Below are positions 34,112-43,940 of a DNA stretch of 64,000 nucleotides, piece by piece. Location of the stretch: NCBI RefSeq assembly GCF_001518815.1, contig NZ_CP013987.1:310001-374000 (forward strand). Reading direction: 5' to 3'. A program made the translations under genes and the position numbers. This DNA comes from Pseudomonas oryzihabitans. GTDB taxonomy: Bacteria; Pseudomonadota; Gammaproteobacteria; Pseudomonadales; Pseudomonadaceae. Position 1 is the first letter of the stretch. Every line of letters begins with the position of its first letter. The notes under the pieces are model-generated. The model was not told where the DNA came from. It did no database searches and saw only the letters and a program-made list of their open reading frames with translations.

Positions 34112-35739
34112 GCGAAGCACCGCAAGGCCTGGGTGTCGGCGCCCGCGATCCCGAGCTGGGGCAGACCAAGGTCCGCCTGGCCTTCATCCTGCCGGCCTCG
34201 GCCTACATCGTTGGCGCCTGGGCCTGGGGGCTGTTCGGCGATGCCATCCTGCTGGCCAACCTGGTGTGCTACGGCCTGTTTTCCCTGGTGGCCCTCGGAC
34301 TGTTCTTCGAGGTGCGCCGTCGGCCTGGGGTGAAGCCGTGGCGACGCTTCCTGGCCATGTGCCTGGACTTCAGCGCCATCACCTTTTCCTCCATCACCAG
34401 CGGCGAGGCCTTGATGCCGCTGTTCGGCGTGCTGCTCTGGGTCACCGTAGGCAACGGCCTGCGCTATGGCCGTGGCTACCTGCTGCTGGCGACCGGACTG
34501 TCGCTGACCGCCCTGAGCGCCATCATCGCCGAGATGCCCTTCCTGCAGCGCTATCCCACGGTTGCCCTGATGATGCTGGTGACCGCGCTGCTGGTACCCG
34601 GCTACGTCTATTTCCTGCTGACCCGCATCCAGGATTCGCTGCGCGAGACCCAGGCGGCCAACCTGGCCAAGGCGCGCTTCCTGGCCCAGGCCAGCCATGA
34701 CCTGCGCCAGCCGATCCACTCCATCGGCCTGTTCACCGCCTGCCTGCGCGACGGCCAGCTGAGCGCGGACCAGGTGCGGCTGGTGGACAACATCGACCGC
34801 TCCCTGCTGGGCGTCGAGCAGCTGTTTCGCTCGTTGCTGGACATCTACACCCTGGATCAGAAGCAGGTCAGCCCCCGGCGCACGGTGGTCGACCTGGATA
34901 CTCTGTTCAACGACCTGATCCGGCAGAACGCCGAGGCCGCGCGCTGGGCCGGGGTGGAGGTCCGCTGGCGCCCCTGCCGGCTGCAGGTCTACAGCGATCC
35001 GGCACTGCTGCTCACCTCGCTGCAGAACCTGCTGTCCAACGCCCTCAAGTACGCCCCGGGACGACCGCTGCTACTGGCAGTGCGGCGGCGCCAGGGCCGG
35101 CTCGCCCTGGTAGTGTACGACCAGGGTCCGGGCATCGCTGCCGAGCACCTGCCGCATCTGTGCGAGGAGTTCTATCGGGTACGGGAGGCGCGGGATCGCG
35201 ACATCGAAGGGGTCGGCCTGGGGCTGTCCATCGTGCAGCGCATCGCCCGGCTGCTCGATCTGGAACTGCGCATCCGCTCACGGCCCGGCCATGGCACCGC
35301 GGTCAGCCTGCAGGGCCTGCCGCTGGCCGCCGTACCGCCGGAGCCCCGGGTGCGGGCGGGGAGCGGACCCCAGCACCTGCTCGCCGGCTGGCGGGTGCTG
35401 CTCATCGAAGACGACGCCAACGTCCTGCTCGCCACCGCGACGCTATTGCGCAGCTGGGGCTGCGAGGTCACGACGGCCACCAGCATTCCCACCAACGCGG
35501 TGGCCTGCGATCTGGTGATCACCGATTTCGATCTCGATCGCAGCGCCTCGGGCGCCGACTGCATCGCCTATCTCAATCGTTTGCAGGGACGGCGTATTCC
35601 GGCCGTCGTGGTGACCGGGCACGACATCCCCCAGGTCCAGCAGGCGTTGGGCGATCCCGAGATTCCAGTGCTGGCCAAGCCGGTGCGGCCGGCGGAATTG
35701 CGTGCCCTGCTGCTGGCCTTTCGCGTCGCCGCTAGCTGA
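34108..35739 (+). CDS. Hybrid sensor histidine kinase/response regulator
   Basis: Membrane kinase of 543 aa. Five or six hydrophobic helices fill about residues 28-170 as the sensor. The DHp helix has the phosphoacceptor His in [16 protein letters not shown] (near H197). The ATP domain shows [19 protein letters not shown] and [18 protein letters not shown]-terminal receiver domain spans about 430-540, with [11 protein letters not shown], the phosphoacceptor Asp in [10 protein letters not shown] near residue 472, and the conserved Lys in VLAKPVRP. Its 3' end overlaps the convergent response-regulator gene by 8 bp. Signal and output are unknown. Confidence 0.87.
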   Translation: MSEAPQGLGVGARDPELGQTKVRLAFILPASAYIVGAWAWGLFGDAILLANLVCYGLFSLVALGLFFEVRRRPGVKPWRRFLAMCLDFSAITFSSITSGEALMPLFGVLLWVTVGNGLRYGRGYLLLATGLSLTALSAIIAEMPFLQRYPTVALMMLVTALLVPGYVYFLLTRIQDSLRETQAANLAKARFLAQASHDLRQPIHSIGLFTACLRDGQLSADQVRLVDNIDRSLLGVEQLFRSLLDIYTLDQKQVSPRRTVVDLDTLFNDLIRQNAEAARWAGVEVRWRPCRLQVYSDPALLLTSLQNLLSNALKYAPGRPLLLAVRRRQGRLALVVYDQGPGIAAEHLPHLCEEFYRVREARDRDIEGVGLGLSIVQRIARLLDLELRIRSRPGHGTAVSLQGLPLAAVPPEPRVRAGSGPQHLLAGWRVLLIEDDANVLLATATLLRSWGCEVTTATSIPTNAVACDLVITDFDLDRSASGADCIAYLNRLQGRRIPAVVVTGHDIPQVQQALGDPEIPVLAKPVRPAELRALLLAFRVAAS

Positions 35740-36373
35740 GCGAGCGCTGGGCGCCGAGGCCGGCCTTGGCGCCAAAGGCGGCCGCGGCGGCACGGGTGCC
35801 AACGCCCAGGGTACGCAGCAGCGCGGATACGTGGATACGCACGGTAAAGGGCGAGATGGTCAGGATCCGCGCGATTTCCTTGTTGCTCAGGCCCTGGGTG
35901 ATCAGACCCAGCACCTCCAGCTGCCTGGGCGTCAGCGCCTGCACCCGGTGGTCGGGGGCCAGAGCCGTCGGCGCCAGGGTCGCCGTGGCGTAGCGCACCA
36001 CGGGTTGCCCGGCCAGGCAGTCGGCGATGGCGGCGGCCATGGCGGCCGGGGGCAGGGCCTTGCCGATGAAGCCATCCACGCCGGCGGCCAGGATGTGCTC
36101 GATCACGGTGGCGTCTTCGAGCATCGAGACCACGATCAGGGTACTGCGCTTGAATTCCTGGCGCAGGGCGCGCAGTGAAAAGCTCAGGTCCTGACCGGGG
36201 TAGAGCAGGTCCAGCAGCAGGCCGGTGGGCGGCTCGCCCTGGCGCGCCAGGTCCAGCACCTGCTGCAGGCTGTCGGCCTGTTCCACCTGCGCGTCGGGCT
36301 GCAACTGGCGCAGGATGCGGACCAGGCCTTCGCGAAACAGGGGGTGATCGTCGGCGACGATGAAACGTTGCAT
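35732..36373 (-). CDS. NarL/LuxR-family response regulator
   Basis: Two-domain regulator of 213 aa. The receiver domain is residues 1-125 with [10 protein letters not shown] at the acidic pocket, a phosphoacceptor D in LLLDLLYPG near residue 54, and GFIGKALPP for the conserved Lys. The LuxR-type helix-turn-helix ([20 protein letters not shown], then [18 protein letters not shown]) lies at about 147-200. It is convergent with the hybrid kinase and ends inside its stop region, a tight pairing that suggests the two belong together. Confidence 0.88.
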   Translation of the reverse strand: MQRFIVADDHPLFREGLVRILRQLQPDAQVEQADSLQQVLDLARQGEPPTGLLLDLLYPGQDLSFSLRALRQEFKRSTLIVVSMLEDATVIEHILAAGVDGFIGKALPPAAMAAAIADCLAGQPVVRYATATLAPTALAPDHRVQALTPRQLEVLGLITQGLSNKEIARILTISPFTVRIHVSALLRTLGVGTRAAAAAFGAKAGLGAQRSLS

Positions 36374-36430
36374 CTGTGGCTATCCTGGGGCCTAGGACAC
36401 CGGTCGCAACCCCGGGGCGGCCCAAAACTT

Positions 36431-37819
36431 TTAGTCTAGCGCAGCGGCGGAGGGTGGACCATTGGTAATACTCCCGGCCGTGCCCAGCTGCCGCCGCATC
36501 AGCCACTCGAAGGCACCGGTCAGCAGCACGGCCGCGCAAGCCAGGCCCAGCGCCAGCCCCCACCAGACCCCGTGCGGACCGAAGCCTGCATGCACCCCCA
36601 GCAGCCAGGCGCTGCTGGCCCCGATCAGGCAATAGCAGAGCAGGCCGCCGTAGAAGCCAAGACGCGCCTGGCGGATGCCACGCAAGGCGCCCTGGGCGAT
36701 GCTCTGGGTGCCGTCGAAGATGACGAACAGCGCGGCGATCAACACCAGCTGGCGTGCCAGCTCCGTGACCGGACTACGCTCGTCTGGCAGAAACAACCCC
36801 ACCAGCCAGCCAGGAAAGCACCAGAACAGCAGGGCGATGCCCAGCATCACCAGAGCCCCGCCGCCGATGGCCAGCCGCCCGACCAGCAGCGCCTCGCGTG
36901 GCCGTCCGGCACCCTGGTGCTGGCCGATGCGGATGCTGGTGGCATAGGACAGCCCCGCCGGCAGCATGAACACCAGATACACCAGCTGGTTGGCGATCTG
37001 GTTGGCCGCCAGGGCCGTGGTGCCCAGGGCGCCCATGCACAGCGCCGCCGCGAGAAACAGGCAGGCTTCCACCGCATAGGTGCCGCTGATCGCCAGCCCC
37101 TGGCCAAGGGTGTCGGCCAGGGCGCGACGGTCCGGCCGGCGCAGATAGCGACGCAGGGGATAGGGGGCATAGGCCGGATGACGACTGATATACAGCGCCA
37201 GGCCCAGGGCCGCGCCGTTCATCACCACGGCGGTCACCGCGCCGACGCCTGGCAACCCGGGTTGCGGCAGGCCGCCCCAGCCGTGCAGCAGGGCCAGATT
37301 GAGCAGGGCATTGAGCACCGCCGCGCCCAGCACGATGGTCAGGACCGGTCCGGGGCGCTCCAGGGCGCTGGTGAAGCCGCGCAGAGTCATAAACAGCAGG
37401 TGGCCGGGCAGGGCGAAGGCCAGGCAGCGCAGGAACACCCCCGCGGCCTGGCGGCTTTCCTCCGGCTGGCCAGCCAGGGCCAGCAGCGGCTCGATGTGCC
37501 ACAGCAGGGTGCCGGCCAGCAGCGCCAGCACCCCGGCGATCCAGATCCCCGCCGCGGTGACCGCCGCCACCCCTTCGGTATCCCCCGCCCCCCGGCGCAG
37601 GGCCGCCAGATTGGCCACCGCAGTGATCACCCCCACGCAGATCACCGAAACGAAAGAATAGACCGCTGCCCCCAGGCCACCGCCGGCCAGCGCCGCCGGC
37701 CCCAGGCGGCCCATCATCAGGGTGTCGGTGAAGACCATGGCGACATAGGCCAGCTGGGCACCGATCAAGGGCAGGGCGAGACGCAATAGCGCGAGCAATT
37801 CGTGACGCGGCAGAGACAT
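36431..37819 (-). CDS. MATE-family multidrug efflux protein
   Basis: Na+- or H+-coupled exporter of the MATE/NorM family, 462 aa with twelve hydrophobic helices in two bundles. The first helix carries LRLALPLIGAQLAYVAMVFT followed by [19 protein letters not shown], and the second half mirrors it with ETMSVAF-free but similar ANQIANQLVYLVFMLPAGLS and RIGQHQGAGRP. It faces the GcvA-like LysR gene across 114 bp, which may control it. The exported compounds cannot be predicted. Confidence 0.87.
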   Translation of the reverse strand: MSLPRHELLALLRLALPLIGAQLAYVAMVFTDTLMMGRLGPAALAGGGLGAAVYSFVSVICVGVITAVANLAALRRGAGDTEGVAAVTAAGIWIAGVLALLAGTLLWHIEPLLALAGQPEESRQAAGVFLRCLAFALPGHLLFMTLRGFTSALERPGPVLTIVLGAAVLNALLNLALLHGWGGLPQPGLPGVGAVTAVVMNGAALGLALYISRHPAYAPYPLRRYLRRPDRRALADTLGQGLAISGTYAVEACLFLAAALCMGALGTTALAANQIANQLVYLVFMLPAGLSYATSIRIGQHQGAGRPREALLVGRLAIGGGALVMLGIALLFWCFPGWLVGLFLPDERSPVTELARQLVLIAALFVIFDGTQSIAQGALRGIRQARLGFYGGLLCYCLIGASSAWLLGVHAGFGPHGVWWGLALGLACAAVLLTGAFEWLMRRQLGTAGSITNGPPSAAALD

Positions 37820-37933
37820 GGGGCTCTCGCTGAACAGATGGCCAAGCGGCCGGGCTTTGACAAGAACTCATTGTTGGATCCTGCCGCGCCGCCCACAATC
37901 GGAAAATAGCCATGCCATCCATGAGTCTGAGTC

Positions 37934-38863
37934 ATGCCTGAACACGCCTCGCGCCTGCCGCCCCTGTATGCCCTGCGCGCCTTCGAGGCTGCGGCGCGGC
38001 ATGGCTCCTTCACCCGGGCTGCCGGGGAGTTGTCGCTCACCCAGAGCGCGGTCAGCCGCCATGTGCGAACCCTGGAAGAAACCTTTGGCTGTCGCCTGTT
38101 CGAGCGTGCCGGTCGCCAGCTGGTGCTGACCGAGGCCGGCAAGCTGCTGTTGCCCGGTCTGAGCGAAGGCTTCGAAGCCCTGGCGCGCGCGTGCGGCAAT
38201 CTGGCCGTGGACGAAGGCACCCTGAGACTTAAGGCACCCACCACCCTGTCGTTGCGCTGGTTGCTGGCCCGGCTGGCGCGCTTTCGCCAGCTCAGTCCGC
38301 AACTCGACATCCAGCTCACCAGCGTCTGGATGGCCAGCGACCGGGTCGATTTCGTCCATGAACCCTTCGACTGTGCGGTGCTGCTGGGCGACGGTCGCTT
38401 TCCGGCCGACTGGGAGGTGGTACCGCTGTTCGAGGAGTGGCTGGTGCCGGTCTGCTCGCCGACCGCCGCCCGTAGCGGTGACTGGGATGTGGCGCGCCTG
38501 CAGCGGGAAGAACTGCTGCATCCCACTTTCGACCGCCGCGACTGGCGCCGCTGGCTGCAGGCCATGGGGTTGGCCCAGGTGGTGCCCCTGAGTGGCGGCC
38601 AGGTGTTCGATACCCTGGAGTTGGGCATGGCGGCTGCGGCGCGCGGCTACGGAGTCTCCATCGGCGATCTGGTGATGCTCGCCGAGGACGTGGCGGCCGG
38701 TCTCATCGCGCTGCCCTGGCCGGCAGCGGTAGCCAGCGGCGACGCCTACTACCTGGTCTGGCCACGTAATCGGCGGGGGCAGGCGCGCTTTCGCCAGCTG
38801 GGTGATTTCCTGCAGCAGGAAGTGGCATCCCAGAGCCTTCCAGAGGTCATTCGCCACAAATAA
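37934..38863 (+). CDS. GcvA-like LysR-family regulator
   Basis: Regulator of 309 aa. The helix-turn-helix is residues 13-60 (ALRAFEAAARHGSFTRAAGE, then LSLTQSAVSRHVRTLEE), followed by the effector domain with LRLKAPTTLSLRWLLARLAR. This pattern matches the GcvA/AmpR-like subgroup, in which GcvA proteins control glycine cleavage genes. No gcv structural genes lie beside it. It is divergent from the MATE exporter and separated from the downstream chemoreceptor by a sigma-28 promoter. Confidence 0.86.
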   Translation: MPEHASRLPPLYALRAFEAAARHGSFTRAAGELSLTQSAVSRHVRTLEETFGCRLFERAGRQLVLTEAGKLLLPGLSEGFEALARACGNLAVDEGTLRLKAPTTLSLRWLLARLARFRQLSPQLDIQLTSVWMASDRVDFVHEPFDCAVLLGDGRFPADWEVVPLFEEWLVPVCSPTAARSGDWDVARLQREELLHPTFDRRDWRRWLQAMGLAQVVPLSGGQVFDTLELGMAAAARGYGVSIGDLVMLAEDVAAGLIALPWPAAVASGDAYYLVWPRNRRGQARFRQLGDFLQQEVASQSLPEVIRHK

Positions 38864-38886
38864 GGCGCCAGACATCTGTCATTCGC

Positions 38887-38913
38887 TTTAGTTCGTAACG
38901 CTACAGCCGATAA
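38887..38913 (+). promoter_or_regulatory. Sigma-28 (FliA) promoter of the chemoreceptor
   Basis: TTTAGTTC - 11 bases - GCCGATAA. The -10 octamer is a perfect FliA match and the -35 agrees in five of eight positions with TAAAGTTT. It lies about 110 bp before the chemoreceptor ATG, so the gene is expected to be co-expressed with late flagellar genes. Confidence 0.8.
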
Positions 38914-39023
38914 ACTACCTGTTCATCGCTAAGAAGACCGTCATAGAGCGGTTCGTTTCTGATGTAGCCCTTGCCCTCAACTTTGTACTGCCCTACAGGG
39001 ATGTAGGCGCTTTGGAGCACTCT

Positions 39024-40994
39024 ATGGTCATTTCCCCACGTCGCAGTATCGCCCGACAACTTGCCTTGGCCCTCAGTCTGGTACTGGTTGTCGTCATTGC
39101 CGGCAGTTGCCTGTTCGCCCTCCACGCCCTCAGCCTGTCCATCGAAGACACCCAGCGCAAGCACCTGGGCAGTGAGGCCCGGCTGCTCTCCGATCAGCAG
39201 CAGACCTTCCTGGGCACCCTCAAGGTCAGTACCCAGCGTCTCGCCAATCTGTTCGAGCGCCGCTTCGATGGCGGCCTCTCCCGCAGCAGCGACCGCACCG
39301 TCGTCGCCGGCACCGACACCCCGGTGCTGCTCTACAAGGGCGCAGCCCTGAACAACGACTTCACCCAGGTCGATGACTTCACCCGTCTTACCGGCGGTAC
39401 GGCCACCATCTTCGTCCGTGATGGTGACGATTTCATCCGCATCACCACTTCGCTGAAGAAGCAGGACGGCAGCCGCGCCATCGGCACCCGTCTGGACCGC
39501 AAGCATCCCGGCTACGCCGGCCTGCTCCAGGGCCAGACCTATGTCGGTCGCGCTCAGCTGTTCGGCCGCTCCTACATGACCCAGTACAGCCCGGTGCGCG
39601 ATGCCCAGGGCCAGATCATCGCCGTGCTCTATGTGGGGTTCGACTACACCGACGCCCAGGCCCAGCAACTGGCTCAACTGACCCAGCTGCGCATCGGTGA
39701 GACCGGCTCCCTGGCCCTGCTCGACGAGCAGGGCAACTGGTTGGTTGCCCCGGCCAACGCCAAGAAGACCGACGAGTTGCTGGCCGAACTCAAGAAGGAT
39801 CCCAAGCGGCATGAACACAGCTGGCAGGATGGCAACGAGGACTTCGTCAGCGTCAGCGCGGCGGTCGCCGGCGAAGGCTGGACCGTGGTCGCCACCTTGC
39901 CCAAGGCCGAGCTGGACGCTCCGGTGCACGCCGTCGGCCTGCGCCTGGCCATCGGCAGCCTGATCGCCCTGCTACTGGCCGTGGCCGCTTCGGTGCTGCT
40001 GCTGCGGCGCAAGCTCAGCCCGCTGGCACAGCTGGTGGAACGCGCCCAGGCCCTGGGTCGCGGTCAGCTCAGCGTACGCGTCGACGCCCGCAGCAACGAC
40101 GAAATCGGCGAGCTCGCCCACAGCTTCAACCAGATGGCCGATGCGCTGGCGTCCACCGTCGAGCAGGTACGGGGTTCCTCGCGCGCGGTCACCGATCGCT
40201 CCCAGCAACTGAGCCAGCTCTCCGACCAGACCCTGCGTCGTTCCGCCGAGCAGTCCAGCCAGATCGACAGCATGGCCAGCGCCGTGGAGGAATTCAGCGC
40301 CACCGCCCAGAACATCGCCGACGGCATGCAGCGCACCGAGCGTCTGGTGCAGGAGAACGCCCAGCAGACCCGCACCGGCACCCAGGCCATGCAGGGCGCC
40401 TCGGGCGCGCTGGAGCAGATCGCCGACTCCCTGGCCAGCACGGCCGAGCTCATCAAGGGGCTGGATAATCGCTCCCAGCAGATTGGCGGCATCATCGGCG
40501 TCATCAGCGGGATCGCCGAGCAGACCAACCTGCTGGCGCTCAACGCGGCCATCGAAGCCGCCCGGGCCGGTGAGCAGGGCCGCGGCTTCGCCGTGGTCGC
40601 CGACGAGGTGCGCCAGCTGGCCGGTCGTACCAGCGAGGCCACCCGCGAGATCTCCCAGATGATCGGTGCGGTACAGGGCGAAACCCAGCGTGCCATGGGC
40701 GCCATCGATGAGGGCAACCGCCTCATGGAGCAGGGGCTGGCGCGCAACGCCGACGTCGCCCAGGCGCTACGCAGCATCGACCAGCAGGTCGCCGATGCGG
40801 TCGAGCAGTTCTCCGGTATCGCCCAGGCCACGGCCGAGCAGAGCACCACCGCCACGGCGCTGAGTCGCAACATCCAGGCCATCGCCGTGGACAACGCCGC
40901 CCAGCGCGATGCCGCCGAGGTGCTGGCCGGTACCGCGGGCGAACTGCGTCACCTGGCCGAGGAGCTGAGCGCCGAAGTGGGTCGTTTCAGCTAG
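39024..40994 (+). CDS. Methyl-accepting chemotaxis protein with Cache domain
   Basis: Chemoreceptor of 656 aa. TM1 is at about residues 12-35, then a periplasmic Cache-type sensor domain (Cache_3-Cache_2 pattern, with [20 protein letters not shown] near 190), TM2 near 296-320, a HAMP domain to about residue 373, and a long cytoplasmic helical hairpin. The highly conserved tip is at about residues 500-535: [20 protein letters not shown] and [18 protein letters not shown] 39024 with GGAG six bases upstream is preferred over an in-frame TTG at 39012. Ligand unknown. A strong terminator follows. Confidence 0.92.
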   Translation: MVISPRRSIARQLALALSLVLVVVIAGSCLFALHALSLSIEDTQRKHLGSEARLLSDQQQTFLGTLKVSTQRLANLFERRFDGGLSRSSDRTVVAGTDTPVLLYKGAALNNDFTQVDDFTRLTGGTATIFVRDGDDFIRITTSLKKQDGSRAIGTRLDRKHPGYAGLLQGQTYVGRAQLFGRSYMTQYSPVRDAQGQIIAVLYVGFDYTDAQAQQLAQLTQLRIGETGSLALLDEQGNWLVAPANAKKTDELLAELKKDPKRHEHSWQDGNEDFVSVSAAVAGEGWTVVATLPKAELDAPVHAVGLRLAIGSLIALLLAVAASVLLLRRKLSPLAQLVERAQALGRGQLSVRVDARSNDEIGELAHSFNQMADALASTVEQVRGSSRAVTDRSQQLSQLSDQTLRRSAEQSSQIDSMASAVEEFSATAQNIADGMQRTERLVQENAQQTRTGTQAMQGASGALEQIADSLASTAELIKGLDNRSQQIGGIIGVISGIAEQTNLLALNAAIEAARAGEQGRGFAVVADEVRQLAGRTSEATREISQMIGAVQGETQRAMGAIDEGNRLMEQGLARNADVAQALRSIDQQVADAVEQFSGIAQATAEQSTTATALSRNIQAIAVDNAAQRDAAEVLAGTAGELRHLAEELSAEVGRFS

Positions 40995-41016
40995 TCAGAC
41001 TGTTCTGGCGCAAGCG

Positions 41017-41042
41017 AAAGGGAGGCTCAGGCCTCCCTTTTT
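41017..41042 (+). terminator. Intrinsic terminator after the chemoreceptor gene
   Basis: AAAGGGAGGC-TCAG-GCCTCCCTTT followed by TT, 22 bp after the stop codon. Confidence 0.9.
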
Positions 41043-41088
41043 CATTCCCGCTCGCCATAGCTCTTGCCTGGCCGCAATACTCTGACTA

Positions 41089-41104
41089 CTGTATGCAAAT
41101 ACAG
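41089..41104. promoter_or_regulatory. LexA (SOS) box
   Basis: CTGTATGCAAATACAG has the exact CTG-N10-CAG form of gammaproteobacterial LexA operators, with the typical TAT/ATA next to the half-sites. It ends 18 bp before the start codon of the 63-aa gene and overlaps its promoter region. Confidence 0.85.
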
Positions 41105-41122
41105 TATAAAAGGAAGGGTGAC

Positions 41123-41314
41123 ATGGGCGTATCCAACGAAGCGGTGCAAGCCGTCGAACGCATGCTGACCACGCTGCGCGCGGAGCGTGACGACTATCGC
41201 GAGCTCGCCCATCAGTGGCGGGCCATGTGTTTCGAATTGGCGCAGGAAAATCAGGCGTTACGGGATCGCCTGCAGGAGCCGCCCCGGCATTATGGCCCAC
41301 CGGCCAACGCCTAG
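41123..41314 (+). CDS. 63-residue helical protein behind a LexA box
   Basis: Small protein, no family recognised. The sequence starts MGVSNEAVQAVERMLTTLRA and continues as one charged helix with heptad-like leucines (ERDDYRELAHQWRAMCFELA, then QENQALRDRL), ending in a proline-rich tail. A short coiled coil that dimerises or binds a partner is the likely structure. AGGAAGG provides the ribosome site. The LexA box makes it a predicted SOS gene. Its stop codon shares the palindrome CTAG (41311-41314) with the stop of convergent yifB. Confidence 0.75.
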   Translation: MGVSNEAVQAVERMLTTLRAERDDYRELAHQWRAMCFELAQENQALRDRLQEPPRHYGPPANA

Positions 41315-42801
41315 TGAGCGGCCCGATACTGCAGCGCTTCGGCCAGGTGCGCGCGCTGGATGTCGGTGTCGCCGGCCAGGTCGGCCAGGGTGCGAGCCAC
41401 CTTGATGACCCGGTGCAGGGCGCGCAGGGATAGATTCAGGCGCTCGCCAGCGCTTTCCAGCCAACGCTGATCCGCGTCGCTCAGGGCGCAGACCTGGTGC
41501 AACTGGTCGAGGCCGAGCAGGGCGTTGGGGCGCCCCTGGCGAGCCATCTGGAGGGCACGGGCCGCAGCCACCTGACCGGCTGCCTCGGCAGTCGAGAGTT
41601 CGGCGGCCGACGAGGCGCCCAGACGCAGATGCTCGCGCGCCACGGTCAGGTGCAGATCGATGCGGTCCAGCAGCGGACCGGACAACTTGCCGCGATAGCG
41701 CTGGATCTGCTCCGGGCTGCAACGACAGCGCCCACTGGGATCACCCAGGTAGCCACAAGGACAGGGATTCATCGCCGCCACCAGCTGGAAGCGCGCTGGA
41801 AAGCGCACCCGCTCCCGTGCCCGGGCGATGACGATCTCGCCGCTTTCCAGAGGCTCGCGCAGCACTTCCAGCACCTTGCGATCGAATTCGGGCAACTCAT
41901 CGAGAAACAGCACGCCGCGATGGGCCAGGGTGATCTCGCCAGGCCCGGGGCGGCTGCCACCGCCCACCAGCGCCGGACCCGACGCCGAATGGTGCGGTTG
42001 GCGAAAGGGCCGCTGTGGCCAGTGCTCCAGCGGCTCGGGTCCGGCCACGGAATGAATGGCGGCCACCTGCAGCGCTTCTTCTTCGTCCAGTGGCGGCAGC
42101 AGGCCCGGCAGGCGACTGGCGAGCAGGGTCTTGCCGGTACCGGGTGGCCCGGCGAGCAACAGGTTGTGGGCACCTGCCGCGGCTACTACGAGGGCACGCT
42201 TGGCCGCTTGCTGACCCTGGACCTCGGCCAGATCGGGATAGGGGAGGGGCGTACGCAGCAGTCCACTGGGCTGGTAGGGCGTCAGCGGGGCCTGGCCACT
42301 CAGGTGACCGGCGAACTCCAGCAGGTGATCGACCGCCAGCACGGCGAGGCCACTTGCCAGGCAGGCCTCCTCGGCGTTGGCCCGCGGTACCACCAGGGTG
42401 CGTCCGGCAGTTCGGGCGGCAAGCGCTGCCGGCAGCACGCCGCGGACTGGCCGTACCGCACCCGACAGCGCCAGTTCGCCCAGGCATTCGTAGCTTTCAA
42501 GACCCTGGGCCGGCAACTGCCCGCTCGCGGCCAAAATGCCGATGGCCAGGGCGAGGTCGAAGCGACCGCCATCCTTGGGCAGATCGGCAGGCGCGAGATT
42601 GAGGGTGATGCGGCGGCTGGGAAACTCGAAGCCGGCATTGAGGATGGCACTGCGGACCCGGTCCTTGGCTTCGCGGACGGCGGTTTCCGGCAAACCCACC
42701 AGGGTGAGGGCAGGCAGGCCATTGGCCAAGTGCGCCTCGACGACCACGGGCGGGGCTTCCACGCCCACCTGGGCGCGGGTGTGAACGAGGGCAAGCGACA
42801 T
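41311..42801 (-). CDS. YifB-family Mg-chelatase-like AAA ATPase
   Basis: Protein of 496 aa in the ComM/YifB family; ComM is a helicase aiding recombination of single-stranded DNA during natural transformation. An N-terminal Lon-like domain covers about residues 20-170. Walker A is AGPPGTGKTLLASRLPGLLP at about 216-235, Walker B lies in GVLFLDELPEFDRKVLEVLR near 292-311, and the C-terminal Mg-chelatase-like region has MNPCPCGYLGDPSGRCRCS with four cysteines near 344-362. It is a single gene after ubiK and convergent with the LexA-box gene. Confidence 0.9.
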   Translation of the reverse strand: MSLALVHTRAQVGVEAPPVVVEAHLANGLPALTLVGLPETAVREAKDRVRSAILNAGFEFPSRRITLNLAPADLPKDGGRFDLALAIGILAASGQLPAQGLESYECLGELALSGAVRPVRGVLPAALAARTAGRTLVVPRANAEEACLASGLAVLAVDHLLEFAGHLSGQAPLTPYQPSGLLRTPLPYPDLAEVQGQQAAKRALVVAAAGAHNLLLAGPPGTGKTLLASRLPGLLPPLDEEEALQVAAIHSVAGPEPLEHWPQRPFRQPHHSASGPALVGGGSRPGPGEITLAHRGVLFLDELPEFDRKVLEVLREPLESGEIVIARARERVRFPARFQLVAAMNPCPCGYLGDPSGRCRCSPEQIQRYRGKLSGPLLDRIDLHLTVAREHLRLGASSAAELSTAEAAGQVAAARALQMARQGRPNALLGLDQLHQVCALSDADQRWLESAGERLNLSLRALHRVIKVARTLADLAGDTDIQRAHLAEALQYRAAH

Positions 42802-42863
42802 GATCTCTCCTTGATCGTGTTTCGCTAGACAGCAGGCTGCACCATCCTGGCGCGCCTTTACGG

Positions 42864-43163
42864 TCAGTCGGCGGCGGCGACATCCGTGGCCGGGGTAACC
42901 GGCGGCTTGACGTCCTGGGGCTGGACGTTCTCCAGCTCGGTCAGGCGCGCCTCAAGGGCTTCCAGACGTGCGCGGGTGCGTGCCAGCACTGCCATCTGCG
43001 CATCGAACTCATCGCGGCTGACCACGTCGAGTTTGCTCAGCGCGCCCTGGAGCAAAGCCTTGAACTGGCTTTCGATCTCGGCCTTGGGAAGCGGCGAGTC
43101 CTGACCGAACAGCCGGCTGGCCTGCTGGGTCAGGGAATCGAACAGCGAACGGGTCGTGGACAT
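42864..43163 (-). CDS. ubiK: UbiK/YqiC ubiquinone biosynthesis accessory factor
   Basis: Small protein of 99 aa that helps the aerobic ubiquinone biosynthesis complex, working with UbiJ in E. coli. The N-terminal segment FDSLTQQASRLFGQDSPLPK and following AEIESQFKALLQGALSKLDV (residues 8-47) are typical, followed by a coiled coil MAVLARTRARLEALEARLTE near 59-78. ATG 43163 is chosen because the family begins close to this Met; the longer frame enters the glnK control region. It is divergent from glnK, with 390 bp between. Confidence 0.88.
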   Translation of the reverse strand: MSTTRSLFDSLTQQASRLFGQDSPLPKAEIESQFKALLQGALSKLDVVSRDEFDAQMAVLARTRARLEALEARLTELENVQPQDVKPPVTPATDVAAAD

Positions 43164-43199
43164 GGTTATTCCCTGCCTGTAATCAAAGCCCGAGTGTAG

Positions 43200-43892
<693 letters not shown>

Positions 43893-43940
43893 CGATTTAA
43901 CCGACAGCCCAACCCCACACGAGCCCCAGGAGAAACAACG

